Positions 40,375-51,869 of a stretch of 64,000 nucleotides of DNA are shown here, piece by piece. Positions within the stretch are counted from its first letter, which is position 1; every line of letters begins with the position of its first letter. The position numbers were made by a program, and so were the translations under genes. The stretch is from Prostheceraeus crozeri. Taxonomy: Eukaryota > Platyhelminthes > Polycladida > Euryleptidae. The notes under the pieces were generated by a model. That model ran no database searches. It had not been told where the DNA came from and saw nothing but the letters and a program-made list of their open reading frames with translations. The stretch covers positions 1-64,000 of the forward strand of contig CAJQUW010002997.1 in the NCBI GenBank assembly GCA_907163375.1, written 5' to 3'.

Positions 40375-40421
40375 ATGAGTATAATTGACCAAAATTTGAC
40401 AACCAATTAAATAAACCATTC
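40375..40421. repeat. Second copy of the 47 bp insert
   Basis: It matches 38882-38928 at 45 of 47 positions. The flanks show no clear duplication. Confidence 0.85.
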
Positions 40422-40734
40422 TGTCATCTTTGGCAAAAACAGAAATGAAGTTCTCTAAACTTTCAGAATCCACTTGCTCTTCAAGATTTTGACTTATTCT
40501 CAAAGGCGACTGCGGACAAACCCTTATGGCGCATTTAATCTTTTTTCAGTGTTTGAATGATATTTTGCTGAGTGTTGGCGATAAGTGATAGTTCACTGCA
40601 ATGAGATAAATTCAATCATTAGTAATGTGACATTAGACAGGCAAAATCAATCAATACGGTATGTAAAAACCAACAAACAGATTAAGTTACCAACAGACTT
40701 TAATTGAATATCTTTAATAAGTATGAAACACCGT

Positions 40735-41010
40735 TGTATTCAGCACTATGACATATTTTTGAGCCTTTGATTTTTAGAGCCTCAACAATGATCATCTCAT
40801 AATCTGTGTTACCTTTGTATACTATTTTAAATTGTTGATCAATTTCTGAGTTACTTCTATTAGACTTATTCAAATGTTCATTAATTGCTGTCGGATTCTT
40901 TTTATGCTCATCAATTTGCTGATTAAATCGACGTTAAGTTTTGCCAATGTATTGGCTACTTGGATTGCCCATAAGCATGAAAATTCATAAACAACACACG
41001 ACTTCATCAA
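40735..41010 (-). pseudogene. PLE3 GIY-YIG endonuclease fragment
   Basis: Minus frames read CVVYEFSC, then QYIGKT and RRFNQQIDEHKKNPTAINEH, followed by FKIVYKGNTDYEMIIVEALK, a degenerate PLE nuclease and tail. Frames change after the first Cys, and a stop follows the YIGKT. No RT is found next to it. Confidence 0.65.
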
Positions 41011-41464
41011 TCGTATTTCTCACTTAAAAGTAAGCAACTACTAACGGATGTCAAGTAAATGAAGAGCTTCCTAATGAGATGTTGAGACTGCAATACTTGG
41101 AAATTGGACAGGCAGCCAAAAATTCTGTAGCGAAACGCATCGTCTTGCAAGCTAGGTCAATGAATATAAATTTTTTCAATGTACATAAAATTATGTCATA
41201 ATTCTGTATCATGAATTACGCAGATCTACTGAAAATCAAAAAAAAAAAGACCTATTCAATATATCTCCAAAACTCAAAAGTCCATCGTCAGTGTTTATAA
41301 ATAAATTAACACAACAAAATACAATCTCTTTAAAAGAACTACTACATATAAATGCTTCCCCAATCATTATATTTCCATTAGCGCATCATTAGCATTTCTA
41401 TAGTAACTAACACTGCTTGGACGGGTATTTAAAAAAAATGTAGCGAAATTTTTCGCCCCATAAG

Positions 41465-41879
41465 CTAGTTTTTGTATTTTAATTGTCCATCAAAAGATTC
41501 TTCCGGATTTAGAGTGGGAGGTGGGATTTGATTATAACATAGACAGCTTTGCAGGAGGCTGATTATCTGAATTGTGAAGTTGGTGACTTTTTCCTCCGAC
41601 ATAACATGCAGTTCAGTACAACACAACCTCACTGTCATGAAAAAATTTGCCATTATTGTTCTTGAGTATACATGCAATGAGAGGTACATCATTGTCAAGA
41701 TCCTGCTGTTTCACAAAAACTGTGCACTTATGAGATGCATCACATGATTTGTGTCTGTACTTCCTCTTCTTGGATGAATATCCATTATGTCGCAAGTCAC
41801 ACGAATCATAGTTATGAAGAATCAGTTGATAATTTGTCGGAATGCACAAAAGAAAAAAGTAGAAGCAGAAGTTGCACAA
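41465..41879 (-). other. Unrecognised overlapping minus-strand frames, possibly a broken gene or exon
   Basis: 41613-41879 reads NYDSCDLRHNGYSSKKRKYR and then HKSCDASHKCTVFVKQQDLD, with more Cys/His than chance. 41465-41698 (MSEEKVTNFTIQIISLLQSC) could follow it in another frame. I know no matching family. It could equally be element debris. Confidence 0.25.
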
Positions 41880-42597
41880 TCACAAAATATCATATTTGAA
41901 TAGCTACTGTAATTATATTAGTTATACGTCATTTTAAATATACGTGTAACTTTTGTATTATTGAACACTATCTATCCCTCCAAAAATTGACGTTTGTTAG
42001 AATGTATTTTGTTTAAAATAATCCATTTCCGTGTGTTTCCCTGAATTGAAACTTTACGTGCAGAACTGTTTACAAACAGCGACTAGTCAACGATTTAACA
42101 ATTACATGTAGTGTATATAATTAAGGCCGGTGAAAGAGGACAGTATAGGCTGCTCAAGGATATTTTATCGCTTACACCCTCAGCAAATTTGACAGATAAG
42201 ACATAACGAAATTCTGCAAAATAGAGAGTGGGCCTATATGCTACATAATGACACAAAATGCAAGAAAGCAAGTTTGAAGAAATTGATCTAATGACAAAAC
42301 GTGACGAAAGAAAATGCCATTTAGATCCTAACCTACGCTGTCTGAGTTAAAAACGGATCCTCAAAGAAACAGAATGTTTCTTGACGAATGAAGATCTGAA
42401 AGACATATAGCAACAACTGACAATCACAACCGAAAGCAAGTTCTCGTGAACATCATTCTGCCCAAGCTCGTGATATTCCAAGCACGGCGCTCGACAGTAA
42501 ATGCTTCTTTGAAGCTCCTGATGTAAATTATTGGGAGCATTGCGGACCTTAGAATATTGATGTATCAAAATCGATCGTAAATATACAGTAATAGGCC

Positions 42598-43590
42598 TTG
42601 GAAATAATTTCAGGACAATTAGCACGTTTTAAATGCAAAATAATGAATAAATGCTTAGAGGCCTCTTATTACAAGAAGTGCACTTCACACACAAAGAATT
42701 ATCGCAAGCACCCAATGAGGAGTCCATCACAAGACAGAAAATGGTTGAAAAGATTGAAAGCCAAGCAATCTTGGAGTGATAAAGTTCTGAACAAACGAAG
42801 CAATATCTGGAATGTATTGAATGATCAATATGCAAGACCAAAAATCCGAACAAGGCTGCTTTGGAAGCTAAAGACATAGATATCAATAGTTGCTTTGACG
42901 ACGGTCTACTTCCTCTTGATGACGAGCCAATGGCACTTGATATCAGTCCCAAATGTTTTTGAAAGGTGCTCAAACTTTTGAAATTCAAAACAGGCAACTG
43001 GATCGGATGACGCACCAGCTAAATTACCTAAGGAGGCCGTTGATATTTTATGTAATCGATTGACAGACATTTGTAATTGTTCCATCGAAACCAGAGTCCT
43101 TCCTTAGTATGGAAAGGCACCTAACGTTCGACCTGTGTCGAAAAAAATATAAAGCTATATACAGTGGGCCTATGTTCCCCAAATATCATTAACATTCATC
43201 TTATCAAAGCTTTTTTGAACGTGTGATTCTTATGGGTATGAAAGAAACACTTTATGACTTCAATATTTATGATAAAATACACGGCACAACCACTTCTTAT
43301 ATGGAGAAAAAAGATACTACAGCAATGAGAGCCGCTTGTTTAGACATGGCAAAAACTTTTGACACGGTCCTTCACAATCGCCTGCTAAACAATTTGAACG
43401 ACCTTTGACTCAATCATGGGCTCCGCATTTGTCTGGGATCCTTTCTGACGGATCGTTACCAGTGCGTCCTCTTTGATGGAATCCATGGACCAACCGGTCG
43501 TGGTGCATCGGGTTTACTTCGTGGCAGTGTCAGGACCTTATTTTTTTCGTTATTCATGTCAAGTCTCTCCATTTCACATGGCAATGCTTG
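42598..43590 (+). pseudogene. LINE reverse transcriptase fragment (APE-type clade)
   Basis: Plus-strand pieces in several frames: KWLKRLKAKQSWSDKVLN (EN-RT spacer), GSDDAPAKLPKEAVDILCNR and APNVRPVSKK (RT start), CLDMAKTFDTVLHNRLLNNL (palm Asp), then FLTDRYQCVLFDGIHGPTGR. Many stops and frame changes; the YADD region is not seen. It is unrelated in detail to the LINE at 33093. Confidence 0.75.
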
Positions 43591-43599
43591 TCACATTTA

Positions 43600-45100
43600 A
43601 TGTATAGAAATGTTCACATTAGTAGAATGCCTCCGAAGAAATTCCGAGCACCTCAGCTGTATGAACTCAGCATCAGAGTGGATTGATGATAAAAAAATGT
43701 CATAAAATCTGATTGAAAGCATTTTTGATATAAGGGCTACGTGTACATGTGTTTTGCTTATTCTTGATACACAGATATTGAAGTTTGTGAATCTGTGACT
43801 ATTTTCGGAGTTGTTTGGAAGGATGACTGAATTTGGTATGCGCAATTTGACATTACATGCAGTACTGTCTGCCATAGCATTGAAATCATTTGTATTAAAA
43901 GATAAACTGGTGGTGTTCAATTGCCCTACCGGTCCTTTTTTACGCAACCCAACTATTTGGTAAGCTAACGGTGTCCATGTTACTCAACCTGAAAAGAATT
44001 GCAAATACAGCACACCATATCAATATTGCGAGAGATAATTGCAATTGCAACTGTGACTTCGTGTTTGATTTGAGCCGTCATCGACCGCTTTCCTAAAAGA
44101 GTGCGAAATATCTTCTCATTCTCTTCAGCATTTGACGGCGAACCGTCTCTGCAACTCGAACCATTTGTGTCTCTCAATATCAACAATAATGAGACTCATG
44201 TCAAATTCATGCTTTCCGTATACATGTTCTCTAGCCAATTCAAAACTGTGAAATTTGTGCAATTTTCTTTATAGCCGATGTGTCGAAGTATTGTGTTTAT
44301 TATCTAAATCGTCACTATTATTGTGTGTTCGTGAATTTGCTGGATATATGAGAACCATCGTGATTTTGTCATTTTCATTCATGAAGAAATATTTATGGAA
44401 AATACTGCTTGATGCCTATCATCTTTGTTATTATTCTGTCACACCTTCAGTGTGACCTAGGATGATGTTGTGCCATTAGCACGAACACATTGCTGGCAAA
44501 ATTGCAAGAAATTATAAATAAACTTTATCAGATAGCCAGGAATTTGGAAGCGTAAATAGGTGTTCCTTGTGAGTGAGAAAGATAAAGTGCGGTTAGCTAT
44601 CAGACAATCAATGTGGACATGTTGTAGAAACCATGTTCAGTAATCGGAGCATATCCTACACATGATTTTACACCAAATACTAACAAGCCAAATCAAACAG
44701 TGACGCATGCGAAGACATCAATCTACTCTATATCGTGCCCGATCCGAGGCACGAATCCATTAGGATAAGAAATTTATGAGTGAAGCAGCCTTCATACAGT
44801 GGCGACTCTCACCAGGTAATAGTCAGTGACACTTTTTGGTGGGAGCAGACTCAAACCGTGGATATTCCGCACCTTGGTGAGGACCTTTGACAGCCGATGC
44901 AAAAATGAAGGAGAACTTTAAGTTGCGACATAAAAAATTTATTGTTGTGAATAATGAATATGAAGACAAGCAAAAGATTATTTCATATAGAACAGATGCA
45001 CATTCATTCAAACTGTCAACACGGTTTCTGATATGATATCTCAATTTGATTTGATTTTTCGGTTCAATTTTTAGAAAAAAGTTAGCATTTCATTGAGGTC
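43600..45100. other. No gene supported
   Basis: Open frames at 43597-43947 and 43980-44186 (minus) and 44255-44455 (plus) lack motifs. Nothing repeats elsewhere in the window that I noticed. Confidence 0.4.
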
Positions 45101-45143
45101 GCATATTTCAAATATTACGCAGCATAATCGTCGCACTAAAAAT

Positions 45144-46280
45144 CTAAAACATATTTATTGACAAAGAATTGAATATTTTTATCTCAATAGTTTCTTCATT
45201 AGAATCGCCAAGAACAGCCTCGTGATTTTCACCATAAGGTATTCCAGGGGGCAAATCACGTGGTTTCGATTTCAGTATAGGTTCAGCAGATGTTCTTCGC
45301 TCATGCGACTTTGGTTTGACTGAAGTTCTTATTCTCATATCAGAAAAATAAAATACGAAGAAACAACAGAGCTCATTGAACGAGCTGAGGAACTGTGAAG
45401 CCAGGTTTATTATCAATAACTCACGTTTGATTACAACATCAGGACCAGAGATCAAATATATTATTGTGTTTGTCCAAAGTGGTAAAATACACACAAATGC
45501 AAGGATAATAAAAAGGATTGACACTCGTTTTAAACAGATCATGCTATGCAAAACATCTTTGTTAAATACACTACATTGTATATTATTTATTCCCGGCAAG
45601 AGACTTTTGAATTTGAAAAAAATGATACCTGCAATCAAGATGGTCAAAGATGGAGAAATTATACTCAGTTTCAAAATAAAAGATTTTGTATAGTATGGCG
45701 ACACTTCAGATGTAGCAAGTCTAATTCTTGAATTGCAAAATTCGAACAAAAATACAAAACCAGATGGAATACTGATAAATGTTTGCCAGACTATTATCAT
45801 TGTTGTTATACCATTCAGTAAATCATTTTTCATATAAAGTGATGAAAATTTAAACATGAGAATTTGCCGCATTGAAATCATTGTCAAGAAAGTACATTGA
45901 CCGTTGCTGGCGATGTAAAATATAATACTTGAGATTGAATGTAGAGATGACAAGATAGATGCTCCAAAAGATTTCATTGGAAAATCACAAAATTCCGGAA
46001 TGTGTATCATAACATGTACCGTAAAAGAAAGAATTCTAAGGGTATTACAGGTGAGATAGCAGCGAACGTATTTGTAGTAAATGGATCGAGTTTTTATTGA
46101 GGTGATGATGTTTGACATGGCAATGTTGCCGATCAATCCAGTAGAACCTATAACCCAAGCAATACAACAAAATGTTATATGCAATCTTTTAGACCATTGA
46201 GGAGGAGGTGCATTTACGTCTGAGGACTCATTTATCGCCATGCAGTTTCGTAGGAACAAGCCAGGACGCGCGGATGACAT
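45144..46280 (-). CDS. Seven-transmembrane receptor, rhodopsin-like GPCR
   Basis: 378 uninterrupted codons with seven hydrophobic segments at about residues 33-60, 73-93, 107-142, 155-181, 201-225, 251-277 and 287-312, and a basic 65-residue tail. TM1 has the GN pair (LIGNIAMSN) and TM6 has LPLW, like the CWxP switch. DRY at the end of TM3 is replaced by MRQ, and NPxxY in TM7 by NELCC, so it is an atypical class A member. Cys98 and Cys182 could form the usual extracellular bridge; NESS at 17 is a glycosylation site. Start: M1 chosen, though M14 is possible. AATAAA overlaps the last codons. A single-exon, lineage-specific receptor of unknown ligand. Confidence 0.8.
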   Translation of the reverse strand: MSSARPGLFLRNCMAINESSDVNAPPPQWSKRLHITFCCIAWVIGSTGLIGNIAMSNIITSIKTRSIYYKYVRCYLTCNTLRILSFTVHVMIHIPEFCDFPMKSFGASILSSLHSISSIIFYIASNGQCTFLTMISMRQILMFKFSSLYMKNDLLNGITTMIIVWQTFISIPSGFVFLFEFCNSRIRLATSEVSPYYTKSFILKLSIISPSLTILIAGIIFFKFKSLLPGINNIQCSVFNKDVLHSMICLKRVSILFIILAFVCILPLWTNTIIYLISGPDVVIKRELLIINLASQFLSSFNELCCFFVFYFSDMRIRTSVKPKSHERRTSAEPILKSKPRDLPPGIPYGENHEAVLGDSNEETIEIKIFNSLSINMF

Positions 46281-46413
46281 ATTTCTCAGGTGTCACGTAG
46301 CTCACCTCTTCCAATGCTCAACATTTAAATGTATAAATTTCTGTTGCTGAAAGACTATGGTATTTAAAATATTCCGAAGCAATCATAGATTTTCGATAAA
46401 AATCTTATCTAAT

Positions 46414-46490
46414 CATGGATTCCTAGATGTACATAGGGACTACTAAGATAATTATCCATATTGCTACATAAATATCTTAGTAGTCCTTAA
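46414..46490. repeat. P-end-like sequence joined to a hairpin
   Basis: CATGGATTCCTAGATGTACA resembles the P-element TIR. Next, GGGACTACTAAGATAATTAT folds on AAATATCTTAGTAGTCC. MITE-like. Confidence 0.55.
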
Positions 46491-46499
46491 TATATACAA

Positions 46500-48176
46500 C
46501 CCATAGACTTCTAAATTTCTCTTGACAGATAGGTTGAAATTGGCTTATACATGATCAGGTCAGCAATCCTAAATTAGACTACCTTACAAATAAACTGTCA
46601 ATGAGCATAATCAACATTTTAGAGATCAGGTTGCCTGTCAGCACAACGAAGGTTATATTGCCTGCGTTTTGCATGCAATATCTTTTTGGAGAGAGTCTTT
46701 GCATGCAAACATTCTCCTGCATGCACATTATCTGTGGTTGACTGCATGATATTTTATCATCAACATTTCTCAGACTAAATCCGGAAAACTTCAATAAAGT
46801 TATTGTTTTCATTTTCTTGTCATTCTCTGTAAGTTAACGAATGGAAATAAAATAATTTTTGCACCAGTCATTTGACGCATTCAACTAATCCCTTTTCAAT
46901 GTAATCTGGTTGTGCTTTTCCGAGCATTGGTCATTGGTCTCAGAATAATCTCCATCACAGGTCGGATCGCTCGATAACAGTTCAGACCTCCTTATAGACG
47001 TAGCTGCTCAGGTTGTAGATGCTTGTTGTGTCCATCATGATTGTTTTCATGAAATTGAATCCAAAGAAGGATTTCCGTATAGTTCACTTTTCTGTTCCCC
47101 TTCATTTCAGGAAATTCATAATGTGGAAATCGATGGATTCTCTTTCCCTCTCGAAACTGTCCCTTACATAACAATGGTCAATGCTTTGGTTTGATCTTCC
47201 GTCCGTTGACTTCGGCTTCACCAGCAACTTTGTCAGTCTTTCCCAAGTGTTACATAATTGGATCCGATTTCGAATTTCTATCAATGGCTGGTCATCCAGA
47301 GATTATCTGGAAGTCATGAGATTGACAACTTTGGAAAACTTGTGATAGATGATAGATAAATTATGTGCTGCTTGGAATGGATCTCTCTCTCTCTCTCTCT
47401 GTGATAAATGCAAATATTCGCAGATTTTTCGACAGTCAGTGATGCGACGATGCTGAGGGGAAGATTTCAAATTATGATCGTCATTTTTAATCCATCATTG
47501 TTTTGAGATGTCACAAACCCGGATGGAATGGTTTCTTTCTAAATTTTAGACAAAATTGGCATAACAAGAAATCTTCCGAATGTGTTTCCATTACCAGGAC
47601 ATATACTTGAAAACGTGGCCATGGCGGATCGCGACTTTGTAGTTGTTTGGAGAAGCATCTAGACAGATAAAAGAATTTTGATGCCACTGTCCTTTTGATC
47701 ACGCTTTTTAGTTTCTTCAATTTTTCTTTACTGCTTGCCATGATGATCCATGTCCTTCGTGGTGACATTGAAGTTTACACAAGACGTCACACAAGGTTAC
47801 ACAAGAATGTCTAGTTGGGATATAATACTATCGGCTAAATCGATGCAATCACAAATTCAAATTTCTTTGTTTTGCAGGCAGTGGAATGTATTTGTGTTAC
47901 ACCGTCATTGCATTTCGGTTCACAACCAGCAACGGTATACCGTATTTGCTTGCATTTTGCATTCGAATGAATCGCACAAAGACTCATTTCAAATAGTCAT
48001 TAAGCTGCAAAATTCGATCTTTTGCAATGCAAATGTTGGTTGGCCTGATCATGTATAAGATCATTTCAAATTTTGTAATTCTTGAATTTAGTTGCGCCTC
48101 CTGTTCGAGTAAGGCCATGAAATCTGGACCGTTACTAAGCATTGCCATGAATTTGTTATTTCAAGTTTCAATTGAC
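46500..48176. other. No gene supported; CT microsatellite at 47381-47400
   Basis: Frames such as 47511-47768 (MASSKEKLKKLKSVIKRTVA) lack known domains; an exon cannot be excluded. 46660-46750 has several GCATGCA motifs. Confidence 0.35.
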
Positions 48177-48350
48177 CAGACGAATAGTCGGCAGCCAGAG
48201 CGAGTTTCTGCAGGGAGCGAGGCCGAAAATGAGATTTTCACAGAATGATTGACACCCTGTGTTACTACGAATTTGCACGTCTGCCGAGTTCTAACATGGT
48301 TGCTCTTCTTGTCAGACAGGATCAAAGAAAAACACATGTTAATCCACTGG
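48177..48350 (+). repeat. Inverted repeat arm A
   Basis: GAGTTTCTGCAGGGAGCGAG and GTCAGACAGGATCAAAGAAA occur inverted in 48786-48960 with about 80-90 percent identity by eye. Confidence 0.75.
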
Positions 48351-48785
48351 GACGCAAATTGAAGTAATTGGTCAAAATAAAATATTTTGTTTTCTCTCTT
48401 GTTAAGTGAAGAGTACTAAGTCTAGAGCCATAATTTATGGCATAATATGTCTTCAGGTAATTTTCAATCATGTGCATGTTTAATTATCATGTTTCTGATC
48501 ATCGATATGTGCGAGATTGTAGTTAAATTTTGATTAAATTGCTCAAAATGCTTTGGTTGGCCAAAATTAGGAGGCTTGCTAAATTTGAATGTGTTCAGTT
48601 CCATAGACAGGGATACATGAGAGCATGATAGGAAGTGACCTGAAGACAGTCCATGTCAGAAAGTATGGCTATAGAGTGCTTTTCTATACTCTTATTCTTA
48701 TTTCTATAAAGTACTCTTAGTACTGTTCACTTAAGAAGAGGAAACATAGAACGCTTTAGTTTGACCAAAAACTTCCATATGCGTC

Positions 48786-48960
48786 TTATTGGATCAACAC
48801 GTGTTTTTCTTTGATCCTGTCTGACAAGAAGAGAAGCCAGTAGAACTCGGAAGACCCGCAGACTCGTAATAAGGATAGGGTGTAACATGATTTTGTGAAA
48901 GTCTCATTTTCGGCCTCGTTCCCTGCAGAAACTCGTTCTGACTGCCATACTAAAAGAGCA
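48786..48960 (-). repeat. Inverted repeat arm B
   Basis: Partner of 48177-48350, lying next to PLE coding remains, so the pair may be PLE terminal arms. Confidence 0.75.
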
Positions 48961-48972
48961 CTTTCATCTTGA

Positions 48973-49400
48973 TTACAGTACATGAGATCTATTTATTGTT
49001 TGACTTGAATATATGAAATAATATACCGGTAATTCATTACGAAAATGCAACTTCGCTGCATAAAAATTATCTTTAAAAACGTGTTCACGGAGTCTGATCT
49101 GTATTGATCGACTTGTTTCACCAATGTGAAGCTGATTACATAATTTGCATGTAATTTCATACTTCAAAAACATCTTATGATACTTAATTGGACGAAGCGT
49201 GCAGGCACATGTATCACAATCACCATTGCAATGCTTCACTTTCGGGGGATGCGGTAATGTCTTTAAATTATTGTCACCATTAAATGAAAATTTATTTTAT
49301 CTTGAAGACTACTCCTTCTCAAAAGGGAATTCTTTTTCCGCTTATTAACCTCGTCTACATAAGTGATTTTTAAGAAGAAAGGTCTGCGAGAGCAACACGA
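48973..49400 (-). pseudogene. PLE4 linker and GIY-YIG fragment
   Basis: 48973-49239 has HCNGDCDTCACTLRPIKYH, KYEITCKLCNQLHIGETS and IQIRLREHVF, a clear PLE nuclease start; the true nuclease end is missing. At 49330-49390 another frame reads PFFLKITYVDEVNKRKKNSL, the linker. The RT is absent. Confidence 0.75.
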
Positions 49401-49647
49401 TTCGATACACATTGTCTTTCTTTGGAATCAAAATTCACCAATGAATTCTGAATGAAGACAAATGGTTAACCGTTGGCCATAGGTCTGTTGATCACCTTAT
49501 CCACAGAATAATTAACATTTTTTTGGTTAGTAGATCTCGCTTTGACCCGGTAGAATATCCACGACCCTCTTTTCCGAAATGAGTTCATTTGAGGTCCACG
49601 GATATATTGAATCTTTATGAAAGCTCTTCATAAACATACTTCATAAA

Positions 49648-49822
49648 TTATGTAATCATGTGTCCATTGGTGAAACCGGTCGGTCAGTACAGACCCGACA
49701 TCGTGAACACATTTTTACGGATAGTTTTTCTGCAGTGAAATTACATTTTCTAGAAAAGCACAACGCTGACATTTGTGCAAATTTCATTACCTGGAAAATT
49801 CTTTATGATATACAAGTAGTCT
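49648..49822 (+). pseudogene. PLE GIY-YIG fragment, opposite strand
   Basis: The plus frame KLCNHVSIGETGRSVQTRHR, EHIFTDSFSAVKLHFLEKHN and FITWKILYDIQ is a paralogue of the nuclease at 48973-49239 (IGETSRSIQIRLREH, FKDNFYAAKLHF) in inverse orientation. Confidence 0.7.
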
Positions 49823-49829
49823 GATATAG

Positions 49830-51270
49830 TCTGTGTATATTTCCAGAGTCGATTCTTCTCTTTTGATGATCTCTTTTAATGTGGGACATAGTCTAATGTA
49901 CAGTTCCCGATTTTATTTGTTAAAATCTGCTTCTTTTCTTGTAATTTATGTAATATGTAAATTTAAATTTACATGTTAAATTTAATATGTAAATTTATGT
50001 AATTTACTTTTTCCTGAACCCTGCGGGATCATTTCTATAATAAACATCATGACTTAATTTCTAAGCATTTCAAACATTTTGACGATTTTTTTAATATTTC
50101 AAGGTCTTGAAATAAATAAATATCAAAATAATTGGAAACTTTTGTCTAAATATTTTTCCGAATCCTAGTTATCACAGTGGCACTTGACCGCCGACCAATA
50201 AAAATGCCGGCGTTGTACAGGCGAGCATGAAAACGCATCGACCATCAGAATTTATTGCAGTCAATTACAGAATCCGTGCTCGGCGACCATAGTATCTTCC
50301 CTTTTGTCATACAGGCATTCAGGCGAAATATGACGCAGGTTCGACGATTTCATTCAATTTTGAAAATTTAAGTTGATAAAGTAAATAATTAAATAAATGA
50401 TGATGTTCTTTTTCGCGTCAATAAAATAAAGTTACGTGACAGAGAAAAACATTGCATTTACGATTGATTCTGGTTATAGTACACCATTTCTATCTAATTA
50501 TTCAATACACACCGACCGGAGAGTCAGAATGTTCCTGTGAAAGTCATGAACATCCCCTTATCACATCCAGATTGTAAGAGAGGAGATGGTGGAGCCACAA
50601 TCTCTTCTTTTATTCTTTTTTCCCAGATAGTAAGACGTTGCTAATTCGTGGACACTGACATCTTAGGTGAATATTTTAATCGATTTAGGTATTTTCTAGA
50701 TGAGCAATTTTGCAGATTTAGATTTACGTGAAGAACCAAATTCATCTACAGTAATTGCATGCCTTATTCATTTTTTGTTTATTTGCTTTTTCGTTGTCTA
50801 GTTTGCAAACAAATACATTGCAATGTGCGCTTATAAGAGATGATAACAAGAGGTGATCAGTTGTCAATCTAGATGTGATTCGGAACAATTCTACTTCAAA
50901 CTACATAGCAACACACAGCAACGACTGTGCATATTTCTCGAACAGTCCAATGTTCAATATGAGTCGTCATTCTTGCATGCTGTTATAATACTAATTCATC
51001 ATGACGATTTTCTCAATGTGTTCCGTAGTCGGTGTTTGCCGCGAGATGGTTCTATAATTGTGAACGATCTCTCTACGTCTGCACTAACCAATGAAGAAAA
51101 TTTTGACGCAGCAGCATCAGAATGCGTCAGAAGAAAATCCTTCGGATGCGTCCATCGTTTCACTCATCATAATATCTGATGAAGTTCAGATAAAACTGGA
51201 TTTTTTGAGATCACAAGCGCGTCACAATATCAAAATAGCAGCGTTCAGTCGAAAAGATAATTTAGGTGCT
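49830..51270. other. No gene supported
   Basis: A palindrome-rich AT stretch (GTAAATTTAAATTTACATG) lies at 49955-50010. The frame 50853-51179 has no recognisable domain. Confidence 0.4.
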
Positions 51271-51544
51271 TGAATATCTAAAGAGAATGACAACTATTAA
51301 GTCAAAACAAGACACCAACACCCCTGATTCCCCGACCGCGCTCGCTCGACCTAGGAATCGAACCGAAGTCCGCGGTGGAGACGGGCTCGCACCTTCTTCA
51401 CTAGGCCACAATGACGGTTCAAAAGGAATGCGAGTGAAAGCAGAAGTCATCTCTAGGTTAAATCGACAGCTTATTGTCCTTTTATTGTCCTATTATTATT
51501 GACAGAACGCTACCAGTGCTTATATTGTAGCGAGACAGCATATT
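51271..51544 (-). mobile_element. tRNA-derived SINE, minus orientation
   Basis: On the minus strand a pol III A box (TGGCCTAGTGA, 51398-51408) and B box (GGTTCGATTCC, 51354-51364) are 33 bp apart, as in a tRNA head. A roughly 270 bp body shared with 51597-51858 follows. Open frames through it read the same on either copy and are not genes. Confidence 0.8.
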
Positions 51545-51596
51545 AGACCTTTGTTGTCAATCTACAGTGTGACTTAATCGCATGTATGACATGCTG

Positions 51597-51858
51597 ATAT
51601 GCTGTCTCGCTACAATATAAGCACTGGTAGCGTTCTGTCAATAATAATTGGACAATATGCTGTCGATATAGCCTAGAGATGACTTCTGCCTTCACTCGCA
51701 TTCCTTTTGAACCGTCATTGTGGCCTAGTGAAGAAGGTGCGAGCACGTCTCCACCGCGGACTTCGGTTCGATTCCTAGGTCGGGCGAGTGCGGTCGGGGA
51801 ATCAAGGGTATTGGTGTCTTGTATTGACTTAATAGCTGGCATTCTCTTTAGATATTCA
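51597..51858 (+). mobile_element. tRNA-derived SINE, plus orientation
   Basis: A box TGGCCTAGTGA at 51721-51731 and B box GGTTCGATTCC at 51765-51775. It pairs with 51271-51544 as a head-to-head inverted repeat with a 52 bp spacer. Upstream CTCGCTACAATATAAGCACT is also in both copies, so the inverted unit is larger than the tRNA part. Confidence 0.8.
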
Positions 51859-51869
51859 ATGTACTACGA

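Noticed and set aside
44740-44880. tRNA-like SINE relic (CGGTTTGAGTC on the minus strand)
   Set aside because: B box is weak and the A box is not convincing.
45376-45731. Plus-strand frames within the receptor gene
   Set aside because: Antisense shadows of the 7TM coding frame.
49955-50010. AT palindrome as a replication origin
   Set aside because: Simple ATTTAAAT repeats are expected at this base composition and nothing else supports it.
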